Shown here piece by piece: positions 43,303-53,036 of a stretch of DNA of 64,000 nucleotides; position 1 is the stretch's first letter, and every line of letters starts with the position of its first letter. The translations under genes and the position numbers were made by a program. The notes beneath the pieces were generated by a model. That model did no database searches and had not been told where the DNA came from. It saw only the letters and a program-made list of their open reading frames with translations. The DNA is from Portibacter marinus (GTDB lineage Bacteria; Bacteroidota; Bacteroidia; Chitinophagales; Saprospiraceae). The stretch is from assembly GCF_021533195.1 (NCBI RefSeq), contig NZ_JAJNKB010000001.1, positions 1-64,000 of the forward strand, read 5' to 3'.

Positions 43303-45702
43303 CTAGATTTCGATTACCAATCCTAGAGTGGGTAAGACGAGCCCCGATGCAGTATCTATTTCCTTAAGCAGATATCTTTGTGCAAAAATGGGATCATTTG
43401 GATTGATGATTACTGGATCTCCTTCCGGCAGACCGTCCTGGTTTAATGGTCGATCCAACAGTAATTCAAAGTTTGATGTCTTGTTGGCCGTGATGTTTTG
43501 CAAATCCATGTACACATCCAAAGTAAACCGTTTAAAGTAAAATTTCTTATCCACTCTTACATCTATGGCACTAAATGCATTGGCTCTTGCTGTGTTCAAA
43601 CGATCAAAATCTCTTATACCACGACCATTTACATTCCAGCTGGTCACCAGATTTGAATTGGGGTCAAATGGTGTAGTCGGCAGTCCACTTTGAAAGCGCC
43701 AGTTGATTCCCGCCTCCCAATTCTTTGCAAAACGCCTTCCTATTGCAAGATTGAAAATGTTTCTGGCATCCCAACTTGAAGCCACCAATTCTTCGTCCTT
43801 ATTTTCAAACTTACTATATCCGAAAGTGTAAGATGCAATTCCGTAAAAGCCCTTGTAGAGTCTCTGCTGATATAATAGTTCAATTCCGTAGGCCTCTCCA
43901 CCTGCTGTCGACTCTATTCGCTCATTCCCAATGACACCAAAATCACCTCCAAGATTAGCCAGTGCAATTTGATCTCTCACCAAAAAGGGCGTGAAAAGGT
44001 ATTGCTTGTAGTATCCTTCGAGCGTTGCTCTGGAAGAAAAGTTTGTGTTGTATTCTATTCCGACCACCAAATGATTACTCTGAATATACCTGATACCATT
44101 TTCTTTATTAACAAATTTACCCGCTTCACGGTAACCCATGGCTGTGTAGGTCGGTAGCTGGTAGTAAATCCCGGCATTGGCATTCAGAGAGAACTTTGAT
44201 GTCAAATCATAAGAAGCTGAAATTCTTGGAGAAAATTGGTCTAATGGATTGCTCATTTCACGATTAAAATCGTTCCCATCAATTCTAAACCCGGCACTAA
44301 GGCTCAATCTGCCATCGATAAAATCCTGTCCATATTGACCGAAAATGCCATATTTATTAAGATTAAATCTTGAGTCGTAATCGATCTCAATCAAACCAGA
44401 GCCAAATGTGCTGATCCTTTGGAAGGTATTTGTATTGAATTTTGCGAATTCGTAATTGATTCCGAAACTTATCCTTTTATTGCCATAAGTCAGGTTTTGT
44501 TCAATCCGAGCCTTATTTTCTATTTCTTGAGATTGATAATCTAAGATCAGATTATCTTCGGTGGAATCATCATTATTCAAATATTTATACGATTCATTGT
44601 TTAACATGTTTCTGCTTAAAACAAATGTCGTAAATCCTCTGTCACCATATCTTTTATAGACAAGTCCATTAGTATAATTCCACTGAGGCGACACCGGTAA
44701 ATTGTTAAGAAGAAATTGCTGGGATTCGGTTTCATTGGCGTCCAGATTCAACTTAAATTGATCAATAGCACCGAGACCAAGGAAATACAATTCATTCTTA
44801 CCTTTACGGTATTTTACTTTTGCCTGAAAGTCATTATAGGTTGGTAAAAAGGGCAATTCCAAGGCATCAAATAAAAATTGTAGATAAGACCTCCTTGCTG
44901 AAACAAGAAAAGTAGTTTGTTCATTTATTGGCCCTTCCAGTGATACTCCAATATCACTTGCGCCAACTGTGGCTGTTGCACCAATTCTATCCGATCTCCC
45001 ATCTTTTTGTTTAAACACAAAAACAGAACTCAGCGCATTGGGCCTGTTAGCAGGAAATGCGCCGCTGTAAAAATCTACCTCTCTTATGAAGTCAACATTG
45101 ATAAGGCCTGTGGGACCGCCAGAAGCGCCCTGCGTAGCGAAGTGATTAATGTTGGGAACTTCAACGTCGTCGAGATAAAATCTGTTTTCATTAGGAGCCC
45201 CACCTCTGATGATGAGATCATTTCTAAAGGAAGGCGTGGAAGTTACCCCGGGAAGGGTTTGAACTACCGTAGAAATATCTCTGTTTCCACCAGGGTTTCG
45301 CTTGATTTCAGTAACACCAATACTACGTAGTGAAACAGGACTTTCTTTGGTTTTTTTGAAGGGAGAAGCTTTGACAACCACTTCTTCCAAGTTGGTGGCA
45401 TTTTCTTCCAATCCTATATCTATCACCGCTGGTTTGGTTGCTGTGACTTCAAGCTCGAATACGGTTTCATCCTTGTATCCAAGAAAGGAAATATTAACCG
45501 TGTAAAATCCGGGTTTGACGTCTACTATGTTGAATTCACCGTCAGAATCAGTAATCGTGCCATCACCACTTTCCTGGACGAAGACCGTTGCAAATTCAAT
45601 GGGTTCACTGTTTTTTTTATCGAAAACCCTACCAGTGATCGTTCCTTGTGCTAGTACAGAGCTTGAAAGCAAGATGAATACTAAAAAATAGAAATTCCGC
45701 AT
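43303..45702 (-). CDS. TonB-dependent receptor with carboxypeptidase-like N-terminal domain
   Basis: A 799-aa outer-membrane receptor. A signal peptide (MRNFYFLVFILLSSSVLAQG) is followed by a carboxypeptidase regulatory-like Ig fold (about 20-105, GTITGRVFDKKNSEPIEFATVFV). The plug domain begins near 110 and carries IIRGGAPNENRFYLDDVEVPN. The rest is a beta-barrel of about 22 strands. The last residues give a hydrophobic barrel end (LVLPTLGLVIEI). No SusD-like partner is next to it, so a substrate other than starch-type glycans is likely. Directly upstream on the same strand is an Omp28-like gene (21-base gap), and downstream the secreted carboxypeptidase (46 bases). Confidence 0.92.
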   Translation of the reverse strand: MRNFYFLVFILLSSSVLAQGTITGRVFDKKNSEPIEFATVFVQESGDGTITDSDGEFNIVDVKPGFYTVNISFLGYKDETVFELEVTATKPAVIDIGLEENATNLEEVVVKASPFKKTKESPVSLRSIGVTEIKRNPGGNRDISTVVQTLPGVTSTPSFRNDLIIRGGAPNENRFYLDDVEVPNINHFATQGASGGPTGLINVDFIREVDFYSGAFPANRPNALSSVFVFKQKDGRSDRIGATATVGASDIGVSLEGPINEQTTFLVSARRSYLQFLFDALELPFLPTYNDFQAKVKYRKGKNELYFLGLGAIDQFKLNLDANETESQQFLLNNLPVSPQWNYTNGLVYKRYGDRGFTTFVLSRNMLNNESYKYLNNDDSTEDNLILDYQSQEIENKARIEQNLTYGNKRISFGINYEFAKFNTNTFQRISTFGSGLIEIDYDSRFNLNKYGIFGQYGQDFIDGRLSLSAGFRIDGNDFNREMSNPLDQFSPRISASYDLTSKFSLNANAGIYYQLPTYTAMGYREAGKFVNKENGIRYIQSNHLVVGIEYNTNFSSRATLEGYYKQYLFTPFLVRDQIALANLGGDFGVIGNERIESTAGGEAYGIELLYQQRLYKGFYGIASYTFGYSKFENKDEELVASSWDARNIFNLAIGRRFAKNWEAGINWRFQSGLPTTPFDPNSNLVTSWNVNGRGIRDFDRLNTARANAFSAIDVRVDKKFYFKRFTLDVYMDLQNITANKTSNFELLLDRPLNQDGLPEGDPVIINPNDPIFAQRYLLKEIDTASGLVLPTLGLVIEI

Positions 45703-45723
45703 ATCTTAAAAGATCCCGGAAAT

Positions 45724-46749
45724 CTATTTAAGCAACGATTTTTTAGCGTAAAGTAACTTGCTTCGGTCCGAAATCGAAACTAATACAATTCTTGGCATAT
45801 CATTGTTCAAAAAAGTGGCAACCTCGTTCATCCCTTCCTGCACTGGAGTCGGAAAAGAATGAATAACTTGACCATCTACATCCATGATTGTAACCTCAAC
45901 TTTATCCATTCCAGCAGGGATATTAAATTCCAATTGAATGTATTGGTCTCGTTGGTAAATTTTCAAGTCACTTTCTGGCAACATGGTAAATTCAACACTT
46001 GAGAACTGCTGAACTGGAGCTGAATGAACATTCTCTACCGTAAACCGTTCGCCTTCTTTTTTCCACACCACGGTAAGTATTCTGAAGATACCACTCTGAA
46101 ATTCCTCACCTGTATTTTCGTATCCTAAAGATAAAGTAGAACCGGCATCTGCGCCTTCTATAAAGATCTCCTGACCAAAACTTTCACCTGTCAATGAAGC
46201 GCGAAGAACGTGATCATGCACCACGTCGTTACCTCTGCCCGATTGATCATTGATTACTCCATCCTCTAAAAGGTATGTTGCCAGAAAATAGTTGCCCTGA
46301 AGATCTTGCAATACCTCTAATGTGACTTCTGTTGTAATCGTTGATCCTTCGATGTTTGCTGAAATTTCAAATCCAACTCTGGCATCTCTTTCAGCGTTTT
46401 CATTTATGGCCTTATCAAATTCACTGACCTTGCCAGACCAGGAAGAATTGCCAACATCTTGACGAACTTCATTGAGATAAAATTCTGGTTGATAGATTGC
46501 ATCAAAGTTTTTGGTTATATCAACGGCAGCTTGGGATAACAAATCTCCACTATAGTGAGCCTTAACCAAAATTGCATTGTCATTTTCTAATTCTTCCAAG
46601 GCTTTAGCAAAGTCCCAACCCCAATTGCCACAATTAGGACACCAAGTTGCAGTCCTTTTAGTGACTAAAGTTTTTTGCTTTGTACTTTGAGACTGTGCAA
46701 AAGAGAAAGTGGTCAGGAAGCAAAACAACAAAGTATACAGGATTCTCAT
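45724..46749 (-). CDS. Omp28-like envelope protein with thioredoxin fold
   Basis: A 341-aa exported protein (signal RILYTLLFCFLTTFSFAQ). The first domain is thioredoxin-like, with the dithiol motif WCPNC (about residue 36) in TATWCPNCGNWGWDFA, and resembles Omp28-related outer-membrane proteins. The second part is a beta domain of unknown role. The C-terminal stretch (about 265-341, YIQLEFNIPAGMDKVEV and VLVSISDRSKLLYAKKSLLK) looks like a type IX sorting domain. The CxxC motif suggests redox or disulfide work on the cell surface. It is 21 bases upstream of the receptor gene in the same direction. Confidence 0.82.
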   Translation of the reverse strand: MRILYTLLFCFLTTFSFAQSQSTKQKTLVTKRTATWCPNCGNWGWDFAKALEELENDNAILVKAHYSGDLLSQAAVDITKNFDAIYQPEFYLNEVRQDVGNSSWSGKVSEFDKAINENAERDARVGFEISANIEGSTITTEVTLEVLQDLQGNYFLATYLLEDGVINDQSGRGNDVVHDHVLRASLTGESFGQEIFIEGADAGSTLSLGYENTGEEFQSGIFRILTVVWKKEGERFTVENVHSAPVQQFSSVEFTMLPESDLKIYQRDQYIQLEFNIPAGMDKVEVTIMDVDGQVIHSFPTPVQEGMNEVATFLNNDMPRIVLVSISDRSKLLYAKKSLLK

Positions 46750-46788
46750 AATATCATATTTAGTGTAAAATTAGGTAAGTTTTTCAAA

Positions 46789-47403
46789 TTATACGACAAT
46801 TCCTCTTTTCTGTAAAGACTGTATTAATTGATTGGGATTTTGATAATGAATGGCTTCCAGTAATTCATTTTTAGCCGCTTTCACATTTTTGAGTGAATCA
46901 TCAATAAAAATCGAGCTCCCAGGATCTATATCATATCTTTTAATGAGTAGTTGATAAATCGCAGGATCAGGTTTGATCAACTTCTCTTTACCACTAACCA
47001 AAATACCCTCGAACAGCCTTAGAAAATCGAAATTTTCCCATGCATACGGAAATGTTTCGTCAGACCAATTTGTAAGCGCATAAAGTCTGTATTGTCGACT
47101 ATGATAGAGCTTTGTCAATAATTCAACAGTTCCACTGATTTCTCCTCCTATCATTTCAGGCCATCTTTCATAATAAAGTGGGATCTGCTCCTTGTATTGA
47201 GGAAATGCTTTTTGCTGAATTGCTATGGCGTCTGCAAAACTTCTACCCCGGTCTTGTTCAGCGTTCCATGCACCATGGCAGACGTTTTCAAGAAAATAAT
47301 CCACTTCTCGGGTGTCTTCAAAAACTTTGTCGAAAACATAGCGAGGGTTCCAGTCTATTAAAACCCCTCCAAGATCAAAAATGATGGTATGGTATTGATT
47401 CAT
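46789..47403 (-). CDS. HAD-IA family hydrolase
   Basis: A 204-aa phosphatase-like protein. Motif I is FDLGGVLIDWNP (the nucleophile Asp at about residue 10, followed by a Gly where many have Asp at +2). Motif II is ALTNWSDE, the Lys of motif III is in LIKPDPAIYQ, and motif IV reads SIFIDDSLKNVKAAK. The alpha-helical cap is about residues 16-90. The Gly in motif I (DLGG) is usual in the YihX/HAD-like-3 branch. It acts on small phosphates; the substrate is unknown. A terminator separates it from the upstream TPR gene, so it may head the receptor operon. Confidence 0.85.
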   Translation of the reverse strand: MNQYHTIIFDLGGVLIDWNPRYVFDKVFEDTREVDYFLENVCHGAWNAEQDRGRSFADAIAIQQKAFPQYKEQIPLYYERWPEMIGGEISGTVELLTKLYHSRQYRLYALTNWSDETFPYAWENFDFLRLFEGILVSGKEKLIKPDPAIYQLLIKRYDIDPGSSIFIDDSLKNVKAAKNELLEAIHYQNPNQLIQSLQKRGIVV

Positions 47404-47437
47404 AAAAAAAAGCTTACCTCGTGAAAGGTAAGCTTTT
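47404..47437 (-). terminator. Intrinsic terminator between the TPR gene and the HAD gene
   Basis: An 11-bp stem pairs AAAAGCTTACC (47408-47418) with GGTAAGCTTTT (47427-47437). On the minus strand it is followed by a run of T. It lies just downstream of the TPR gene stop and just upstream of the HAD start codon. Confidence 0.85.
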
Positions 47438-47457
47438 AAATGCTTTATAGCTTTATT

Positions 47458-48759
47458 TTAATTATTTAAGGCTTCAAGTTTTGCCTTATACTCATTAGAT
47501 TTTTCTAACTCTCCTTTTCTTGCATAAATTTCTTTAATCGCAAGAAGTGTATTGGTATCGTTCGGATTGAGTTTTTCTGCTCTCTGAAAATATGGAAAAG
47601 CTTTCTCGAAAAGTGCATCCATCTTAGCCTTCAAGGCATCATACTTCTTGTTGCCTTCTGCAGAAAAATCATTTGCCAATTCGTTTAAAGGATCTGTGTA
47701 GGTAGCTGCCTTATTATAGTAAAGTGCACCTAAACTATATAGTGCATCAAAGTTTTCTGGTTCTTTTTCCAATGCTTTGATGAACCACTCCTCTGCTTTA
47801 TCAAAATAGAGGGCTGCCTTTCCTTCTTCAGCTGTGCTGTCAAGGGAAGTCTGCGTAGCAAGGTTATCGTAAACCGCTCCTAAAGTGGTGTATACCGAAA
47901 TATTTTCAGGATCCTTTTGTACTGCGTCTTCTAGTTTACCGATCAGATCCTCTAATTGTCCCTCAGCAACCATGTGATTGATTTCCGCATAAAGCAAGGC
48001 TGTATCATCCGGATACATTTCACGACCTTCATTTAAATAAGCTACTGCTTGAGCTTTATCAGTCTCCTTTTTCATGTTATACAAACCTTCGAAAATAAAT
48101 GGATCGGGTTCTCCCATTTCTTTAGCCATGATGAAGTACGGTTCTACTTCTTCATACTTTTTAGCATAATATCCACTAATGGCAGCATAAAAAATTTGTT
48201 CCTTCTTCACTGCATCATCTGGAAATATACCTTCTTCTCCGTTTTCCTTTAAAATTTCATTAATCTTTAGAGAATTTCTAAAATTTTCAAAGGCCAAGTC
48301 ATATTGCTGGTTTTGAAATCCAGTGATTCCTGCATTGGAAACATGTCCAGCTGTAACTCTTAGGCTACTTAATGCGTCGCTCACTTCGAACTTTTTGTCT
48401 GTCACCTCTAAAGCCTTTTTAAGTGCCTCAAATGCCACATCAGCATCTCTGGGATTTTTCACTTCATACTCAGGATTGATAATCTTTTGATTCATTTCAG
48501 CACCGATGGCATCATTATAAATCTTTCCTTTGAGTATCCATGCTTTCCCCATCTCCTGAACTTCAGGATCTTCCAAAGCGGTATTGATCAAAGATTTAGC
48601 TTCTTCCAGCTTGTCAGCATTAGCGGAAGGGTCTAAATTGTAAGTTCCATGTAGTCTGTTTGCTTTCTTATAAGCTTTCTTGCCGTCTTGTCCAATGGCT
48701 AATGAGCTCATAAAAACAAGACCTACTAGCAGCAATAAGAATTTTTTCATATCAGTCAT
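47458..48759 (-). CDS. Exported TPR protein
   Basis: A 433-aa protein with a signal peptide (KKFLLLLVGLVFMSSLAIG). Either the first ATG or the Met of MKKF three codons later could start it. The mature part is made of about eight tetratricopeptide repeats (for example DPENISVYTTLGAVYDNLA, EPENFDALYSLGALYYNKA and NPNDTNTLLAIKEIYARKG) and probably works as a periplasmic protein-interaction scaffold. A strong terminator follows. Its 5' region borders the gyrA 3' end at a gap of 107 bases. No partner is evident. Confidence 0.87.
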   Translation of the reverse strand: MTDMKKFLLLLVGLVFMSSLAIGQDGKKAYKKANRLHGTYNLDPSANADKLEEAKSLINTALEDPEVQEMGKAWILKGKIYNDAIGAEMNQKIINPEYEVKNPRDADVAFEALKKALEVTDKKFEVSDALSSLRVTAGHVSNAGITGFQNQQYDLAFENFRNSLKINEILKENGEEGIFPDDAVKKEQIFYAAISGYYAKKYEEVEPYFIMAKEMGEPDPFIFEGLYNMKKETDKAQAVAYLNEGREMYPDDTALLYAEINHMVAEGQLEDLIGKLEDAVQKDPENISVYTTLGAVYDNLATQTSLDSTAEEGKAALYFDKAEEWFIKALEKEPENFDALYSLGALYYNKAATYTDPLNELANDFSAEGNKKYDALKAKMDALFEKAFPYFQRAEKLNPNDTNTLLAIKEIYARKGELEKSNEYKAKLEALNN

Positions 48760-48866
48760 TTTATAAAATTTTCTTTCGTTATAAATTTAAGTGATCTATC
48801 CTTAAGACGAAATAATTACGTTATAAATCTATAATTTATGTTAAGATAAATCTAAGTTTCTGTTAA

Positions 48867-51335
48867 TTACTCTTCTTCATCATTCTCATCAGATGGTGGA
48901 ATAATAGCCACATCAGAGATAGAATCATCTTTTATCAACTTGATCACCCTTACTCCTTGAGTAGCTCGTCCCATCACTCTTAACCCAGATCCCTTGATGC
49001 GAATAACAATGCCAGACTTATTAGAAATCATGATATCATTCTCATCACTGACGATTTTTATGGCGACTACTTTGCCGGTCTTCTTGGTGACCTGCATGGT
49101 TTTCACCCCTTTTCCACCTCTATTAGTAATACGATAATCCTCTAGAGATGTTCGCTTGCCGTAACCATTTTCAGAAATCACAAAAACACTCTCATCAGCT
49201 TTAGAAGGATGACCTATCACCATACCCACAACATGATCGTCTTCTGTAGTTAATTTCATGCCTCTGACACCAGCTGCAGATCTTCCCATAGATCGCACCT
49301 TGCTCTCTGGAAATCGGATCGCTCGCCCGTTTCTGTTGGCTAAAATGATTTCATTGTGGCCATTGGAAAGTTTGGCTTCTATCAAATTATCACCTTCATT
49401 GATGGTGATGGCATTAATACCATTTACTCTTGGCCTTGAAAAAGCTTCCACATAGGTTTTCTTTATATTACCCCTCTTAGTGGCAAAAACTATGTAGTTT
49501 TCATTAATGAATGATTCATCAGTCAAGTCTTCGATTTTGATATATGCCTTTACCTTATCGTCTTTAGGCAAGGCAATTAAGTTTTGTATCACCCTTCCCA
49601 TTGACCCTTTACTTGCCTCAGGAATCTGATATACTCTTATCCAATGGCAACGACCTTGCTCAGTAAATAAGAGCAGGTAGTTGTGGTTCGTTGCAATAAA
49701 CATGTGTTCTATAAAGTCTTTATCACGTGTTTTACTACCTCTTGCACCTACTCCACCTCTACCTTGCGTTTTGTATTCAGAAGTTTTTGTTCTCTTAATA
49801 TAACCTAGATGTGATATGGTAATCACTACTTCTTCATCCGGTATCATGTCTTCTATGCTGATCTCTCCTTCAGCAAAAGATATATCACTTCGTCTTTCAT
49901 CCCCAAATCGCTCTTTCAGTGCAGACAATTCTTCCTTGGCAATGTCTTTCTGAAGATCTTCACTTGCTAAAATGGACTTCAAATATTCGATCCGCTTCAT
50001 CAATTCTTCATACTCCTCTTTGATCTTATCCATCTCAAGGCTGACGAGCTTTTGTAGTCTCATTTCCAAAATCGCCTTGGTCTGAACCTCAGTCAGATCA
50101 AGTTCTTTCATCAAAGACTCCCTCGCTTCATCTACAGTCTTAGATCCTCGTATCAATTTGATAACCAGGTCAATATTATCGATAGCCTTTATTAAACCTT
50201 CAAGTATGTGAGCCCTTTCTTCTGCCTTATTTAATTCATATTGAGTTCTGCGAACAATGACCTCAATTCTAAACTTAATGAACTCCGTGATGAGATCTTT
50301 CAAATTTAAAATTCTAGGTCGACCATTGACCAATGCCACATTATTGACACCATAAGACGTTTGCAGTGGACTATACTTATACAATTGACTCAGAATAACT
50401 GAAGCCATGGCATCCCTTCTAACTTCCACGACAATCCTCAATCCATTTCTATCGGACTCATCCCGAAGATCCGTTATTCCATCAATCTTTCCATCATTGA
50501 CCAATTCTGCCATTTTCACCATCAAATTGGCTTTATTGACTTGATATGGTATCTCACTGATAATGATGGTCTCCTTTCCGTTATCTTTGGTTTCTATCTC
50601 TGCTCGTCCCCTGAGAACTACTCTCCCTCTACCCGTTTCGAAAGCTTCCTTCACACCCTCCATTCCATAGATGATGCCACCTGTTGGAAAATCCGGCGCT
50701 TTGATATGCTCCATGAGTCCGTCGGTCGTAATATCCGGATCATTAATCGTCGCAATAATGCCATCAACGACCTCACTTAAATTATGAGGCATCATATTGG
50801 TGGCCATTCCTACAGCAATTCCTGATGCTCCATTCACCAGTAAGTTGGGAAGTACTGTTGGAAGTACCTCAGGCTCTTCAAGTGTGTCATCAAAATTGAG
50901 GCGGTAATCGACCGTTTCTTTCTTAAGATCTGCAAGCATTTCATCCGAAATTCGCTCTAATCTGGCCTCGGTGTACCTCATTGCCGCAGGGCTATCGCCA
51001 TCCATGGACCCGAAGTTTCCCTGGCCATCAACCAACGGATATCTCAATGACCAATCCTGAGCCATTCTTACCATGGTATCATAGACAGATGAGTCACCGT
51101 GAGGATGATATTTACCCAGGACCTCACCTACAATTCTCGCCGACTTCTTGTGTGATTTATTATAAGTCAATCCCAATTCCGACATTCCAAAAAGCACTCT
51201 ACGATGGACCGGCTTCAGGCCATCCCTAACATCAGGCAGAGCTCTCGCTACAATAACAGACATTGAATAATCAATGTATGCGGATTTCATTTCATCCTCA
51301 ATATTGATATCAACAATTCTTTGATTTTCAGCCAT
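48867..51335 (-). CDS. gyrA: DNA gyrase subunit A
   Basis: An 822-aa type IIA topoisomerase subunit that introduces negative supercoils with GyrB. The N-terminal breakage domain carries the catalytic Tyr121 in [11 protein letters not shown]. The quinolone region reads [20 protein letters not shown], with Ser and Asp at the positions equivalent to E. coli 83 and 87 (the susceptible form). The C-terminal six-bladed pinwheel begins near residue 505, and the GyrA box ([10 protein letters not shown]) follows at about 555. The end is acidic (DENDEEE). gyrB is not in the window. A -7 box lies at 51370-51377. Confidence 0.97.
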   Translation of the reverse strand: MAENQRIVDINIEDEMKSAYIDYSMSVIVARALPDVRDGLKPVHRRVLFGMSELGLTYNKSHKKSARIVGEVLGKYHPHGDSSVYDTMVRMAQDWSLRYPLVDGQGNFGSMDGDSPAAMRYTEARLERISDEMLADLKKETVDYRLNFDDTLEEPEVLPTVLPNLLVNGASGIAVGMATNMMPHNLSEVVDGIIATINDPDITTDGLMEHIKAPDFPTGGIIYGMEGVKEAFETGRGRVVLRGRAEIETKDNGKETIIISEIPYQVNKANLMVKMAELVNDGKIDGITDLRDESDRNGLRIVVEVRRDAMASVILSQLYKYSPLQTSYGVNNVALVNGRPRILNLKDLITEFIKFRIEVIVRRTQYELNKAEERAHILEGLIKAIDNIDLVIKLIRGSKTVDEARESLMKELDLTEVQTKAILEMRLQKLVSLEMDKIKEEYEELMKRIEYLKSILASEDLQKDIAKEELSALKERFGDERRSDISFAEGEISIEDMIPDEEVVITISHLGYIKRTKTSEYKTQGRGGVGARGSKTRDKDFIEHMFIATNHNYLLLFTEQGRCHWIRVYQIPEASKGSMGRVIQNLIALPKDDKVKAYIKIEDLTDESFINENYIVFATKRGNIKKTYVEAFSRPRVNGINAITINEGDNLIEAKLSNGHNEIILANRNGRAIRFPESKVRSMGRSAAGVRGMKLTTEDDHVVGMVIGHPSKADESVFVISENGYGKRTSLEDYRITNRGGKGVKTMQVTKKTGKVVAIKIVSDENDIMISNKSGIVIRIKGSGLRVMGRATQGVRVIKLIKDDSISDVAIIPPSDENDEEE

Positions 51336-51369
51336 TTATAAATAGTTATATTTTTATTTTATAAGCACG

Positions 51370-51377
51370 CAAATATA
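51370..51377 (-). promoter_or_regulatory. Candidate -7 box for gyrA
   Basis: TATATTTG on the minus strand, 34 bases before the gyrA start codon. No -33 TTG was found. Confidence 0.45.
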
Positions 51378-51484
51378 AGAAAATACAAGCATTTACAGGT
51401 CATTTTTAAGCAATAAAATTCACTAGATGAAAATCAAGTCATAAAGCCCTAAAATAAAGCGGTTTCGGACAACCCAAAATGGTA

Positions 51485-51546
51485 GGATCGGAGATGTTTA
51501 CAAGCTTTGTAGCTTTTGGCAAGAAGGGGTCTGACATGTTTACAAA
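51485..51546. repeat. Two 20-base direct repeats, possible IS21-type end
   Basis: GGATCGGAGATGTTTACAAG (51485-51504) and GGGTCTGACATGTTTACAAA (51527-51546) agree at 15 of 20 positions, 42 bases apart. On the minus strand this reads TGTAAACATGTCAGACC then TGTAAACATCTCCGATCC. Tandem TGTAAACAT-type repeats are usual at the ends of IS21-family elements. No transposase is nearby, so it would be an orphan end. It occupies the 307-base gyrA-porT gap, in which I see no gene. Confidence 0.4.
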
Positions 51547-51642
51547 AACGTGATTTTTAGCATTCCGTGTTGTTTTTTGTAATCTGAACAATAGGCAGTC
51601 TTTTTGCACCGTTCCACATCAGTACGAATAAGTTGAGATTCA

Positions 51643-52368
51643 ATGAAAATTAGTTTTTGGTTTAGGTCAATGGTTTTGCTGGTACTTATTTCCGGCGTAT
51701 TTTGTCAGGATGGTTGGTCTCAATATATCAGTAAGAACAATTATAACTATTTCGATTTTCAACAGAAACCCTATTATTTTGGAATCACCTTGGCTACCAA
51801 TTTCTCAGGATACAGACTGGGACACTCTAAAAAATTCATACTCAACGATAGTGTAGCAATCGCTGAATCCAGCTTGACACCGGGTCTGAGTGTGCATATG
51901 ATTACCAATGTGAAAATTGGTGAATTCTTTGACTTTAGATTTACGCCGGGGTTTGCATTTTCTGAGAGAAATTTGCTTTACAAACAAACGCTTGGAGTAG
52001 ATAATGTCAATAGAAAGAGATTTGAATCCGTCTTTTTTGAAGCCCCCTTTGCAGTCCGATATAAATCATTGCCATACAGAGACAAACGAATGTTCGTAGT
52101 TGCAGGTTTGAAGTATTCTTACGATGTCGCTTCTACCTCGAATTCCAGGCAAGCGGCAGAATTGGTCAAAATTTCTCCGCACGACTTTCAGGTGGAAGGC
52201 GGTTTTGGCATGCAAATGTTTTTCGATTACTTTATATTTTCGCCAGAAATTAAGGTTTCTCAGGGAATCGGTAACACATTAATTTATAACGATAATATCA
52301 TCGAATCTCGGGTGTTGGAGAAGCTGCTCTCCAGGGTATTCACCATATCTTTCCATTTTGAAGGTTAA
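51643..52368 (+). CDS. porT: Type IX secretion protein PorT (SprT)
   Basis: A 241-aa outer-membrane beta-barrel protein. The signal ends near residue 27. The mature start NYNYFDFQQKPYYFGITLATN is very characteristic of PorT/SprT, an essential part of type IX secretion and gliding machinery. Predicted strands alternate throughout, and the final FTISFHFEG ends in an aromatic-rich barrel strand. The secreted proteins with sorting domains in this window (the M14 carboxypeptidase and the Omp28-like protein) would be its clients. It diverges from gyrA and converges with the acpH-like gene. Confidence 0.9.
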   Translation: MKISFWFRSMVLLVLISGVFCQDGWSQYISKNNYNYFDFQQKPYYFGITLATNFSGYRLGHSKKFILNDSVAIAESSLTPGLSVHMITNVKIGEFFDFRFTPGFAFSERNLLYKQTLGVDNVNRKRFESVFFEAPFAVRYKSLPYRDKRMFVVAGLKYSYDVASTSNSRQAAELVKISPHDFQVEGGFGMQMFFDYFIFSPEIKVSQGIGNTLIYNDNIIESRVLEKLLSRVFTISFHFEG

Positions 52369-52374
52369 TAATCG

Positions 52375-52965
52375 TTACCTAAGCTCACTTTTACAGAATG
52401 TCCTCGACATCTCTACCACCTCAGGGAAAAAAGAATGAAATTCAGACTCAAAAAGCGCACGCTCATTTCTCAACTGTTGAGCTGCAGCTTCAAAATTTGA
52501 AGCAAATTTCGCTCTTCTGTCGAGACTCCTTAGTGCCCTCTTCAGCCCATTTTCGTCTCGGTACTTTGTCAGGAAATCATCCGCTACCATCAATGGAACT
52601 CTTTGCTTTAGTTTATCAGGCAAATCTGTCATTCTTTGATAAAGTGTCAGATATGCGTCCCTGGTAAAATCTTCAAGCGCTCGTTCATGATATTGATCCC
52701 AATTTCTGGCTAAAATATTATCATACAAGATATCGATCACCACTGGCGCATACTTACCGTGATAGTTCCTGAGCCTTTTGGTCCCTTTTCTTACCATCTC
52801 ATGATTGTCTGTAAAACTGTCTATCATTCGATGGAGTTGTATGCCTTTCTGAATTTCAGGAGAATACTCGGAGACCTGCCGATTGGTTATGAAATCAGCC
52901 ATAAAATTTCCCAAAAGGATATCTTCATCGTTGCAGGAAAGAAATATATGGGCAAGAAAATTCAT
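52375..52965 (-). CDS. acpH: Acyl carrier protein phosphodiesterase-like (DUF479)
   Basis: A 196-aa all-helical protein of the HD-like DUF479 family (AcpH), which removes 4'-phosphopantetheine from acyl carrier protein. The opening MNFLAHIFLSCNDEDILLGNFMADFI contains the conserved LAH and G-N-x-x-AD residues. GIQLHRMIDSFTDNH and YHGKYAPVVIDILYDNILARNW hold the further His/Asp ligands. Length is normal. Activity is inferred from the family and not all members are proven. It ends 6 bases from the convergent porT gene. Confidence 0.87.
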   Translation of the reverse strand: MNFLAHIFLSCNDEDILLGNFMADFITNRQVSEYSPEIQKGIQLHRMIDSFTDNHEMVRKGTKRLRNYHGKYAPVVIDILYDNILARNWDQYHERALEDFTRDAYLTLYQRMTDLPDKLKQRVPLMVADDFLTKYRDENGLKRALRSLDRRAKFASNFEAAAQQLRNERALFESEFHSFFPEVVEMSRTFCKSELR

Positions 52966-52977
52966 GGACTAAAGTAG

Positions 52978-53004
52978 TTGATCTTTAAATTTAAGATATC
53001 TTTG
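52978..53004 (+). promoter_or_regulatory. Candidate promoter for ychF
   Basis: TTG at 52978-52980 and TATCTTTG at 52997-53004 fit the Bacteroidota -33/-7 boxes with a 16-base spacer, 32 bases before the ychF start codon. Confidence 0.5.
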
Positions 53005-53036
53005 CGGCTCTTTTGAAAATTGGTAAATTATAAAAA

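Noticed and set aside
48777-48828. CGTTATAAAT repeated twice, 42 bases apart, upstream of the TPR gene
   Set aside because: It is too short and AT-rich to separate from chance, with no link to a known regulator.
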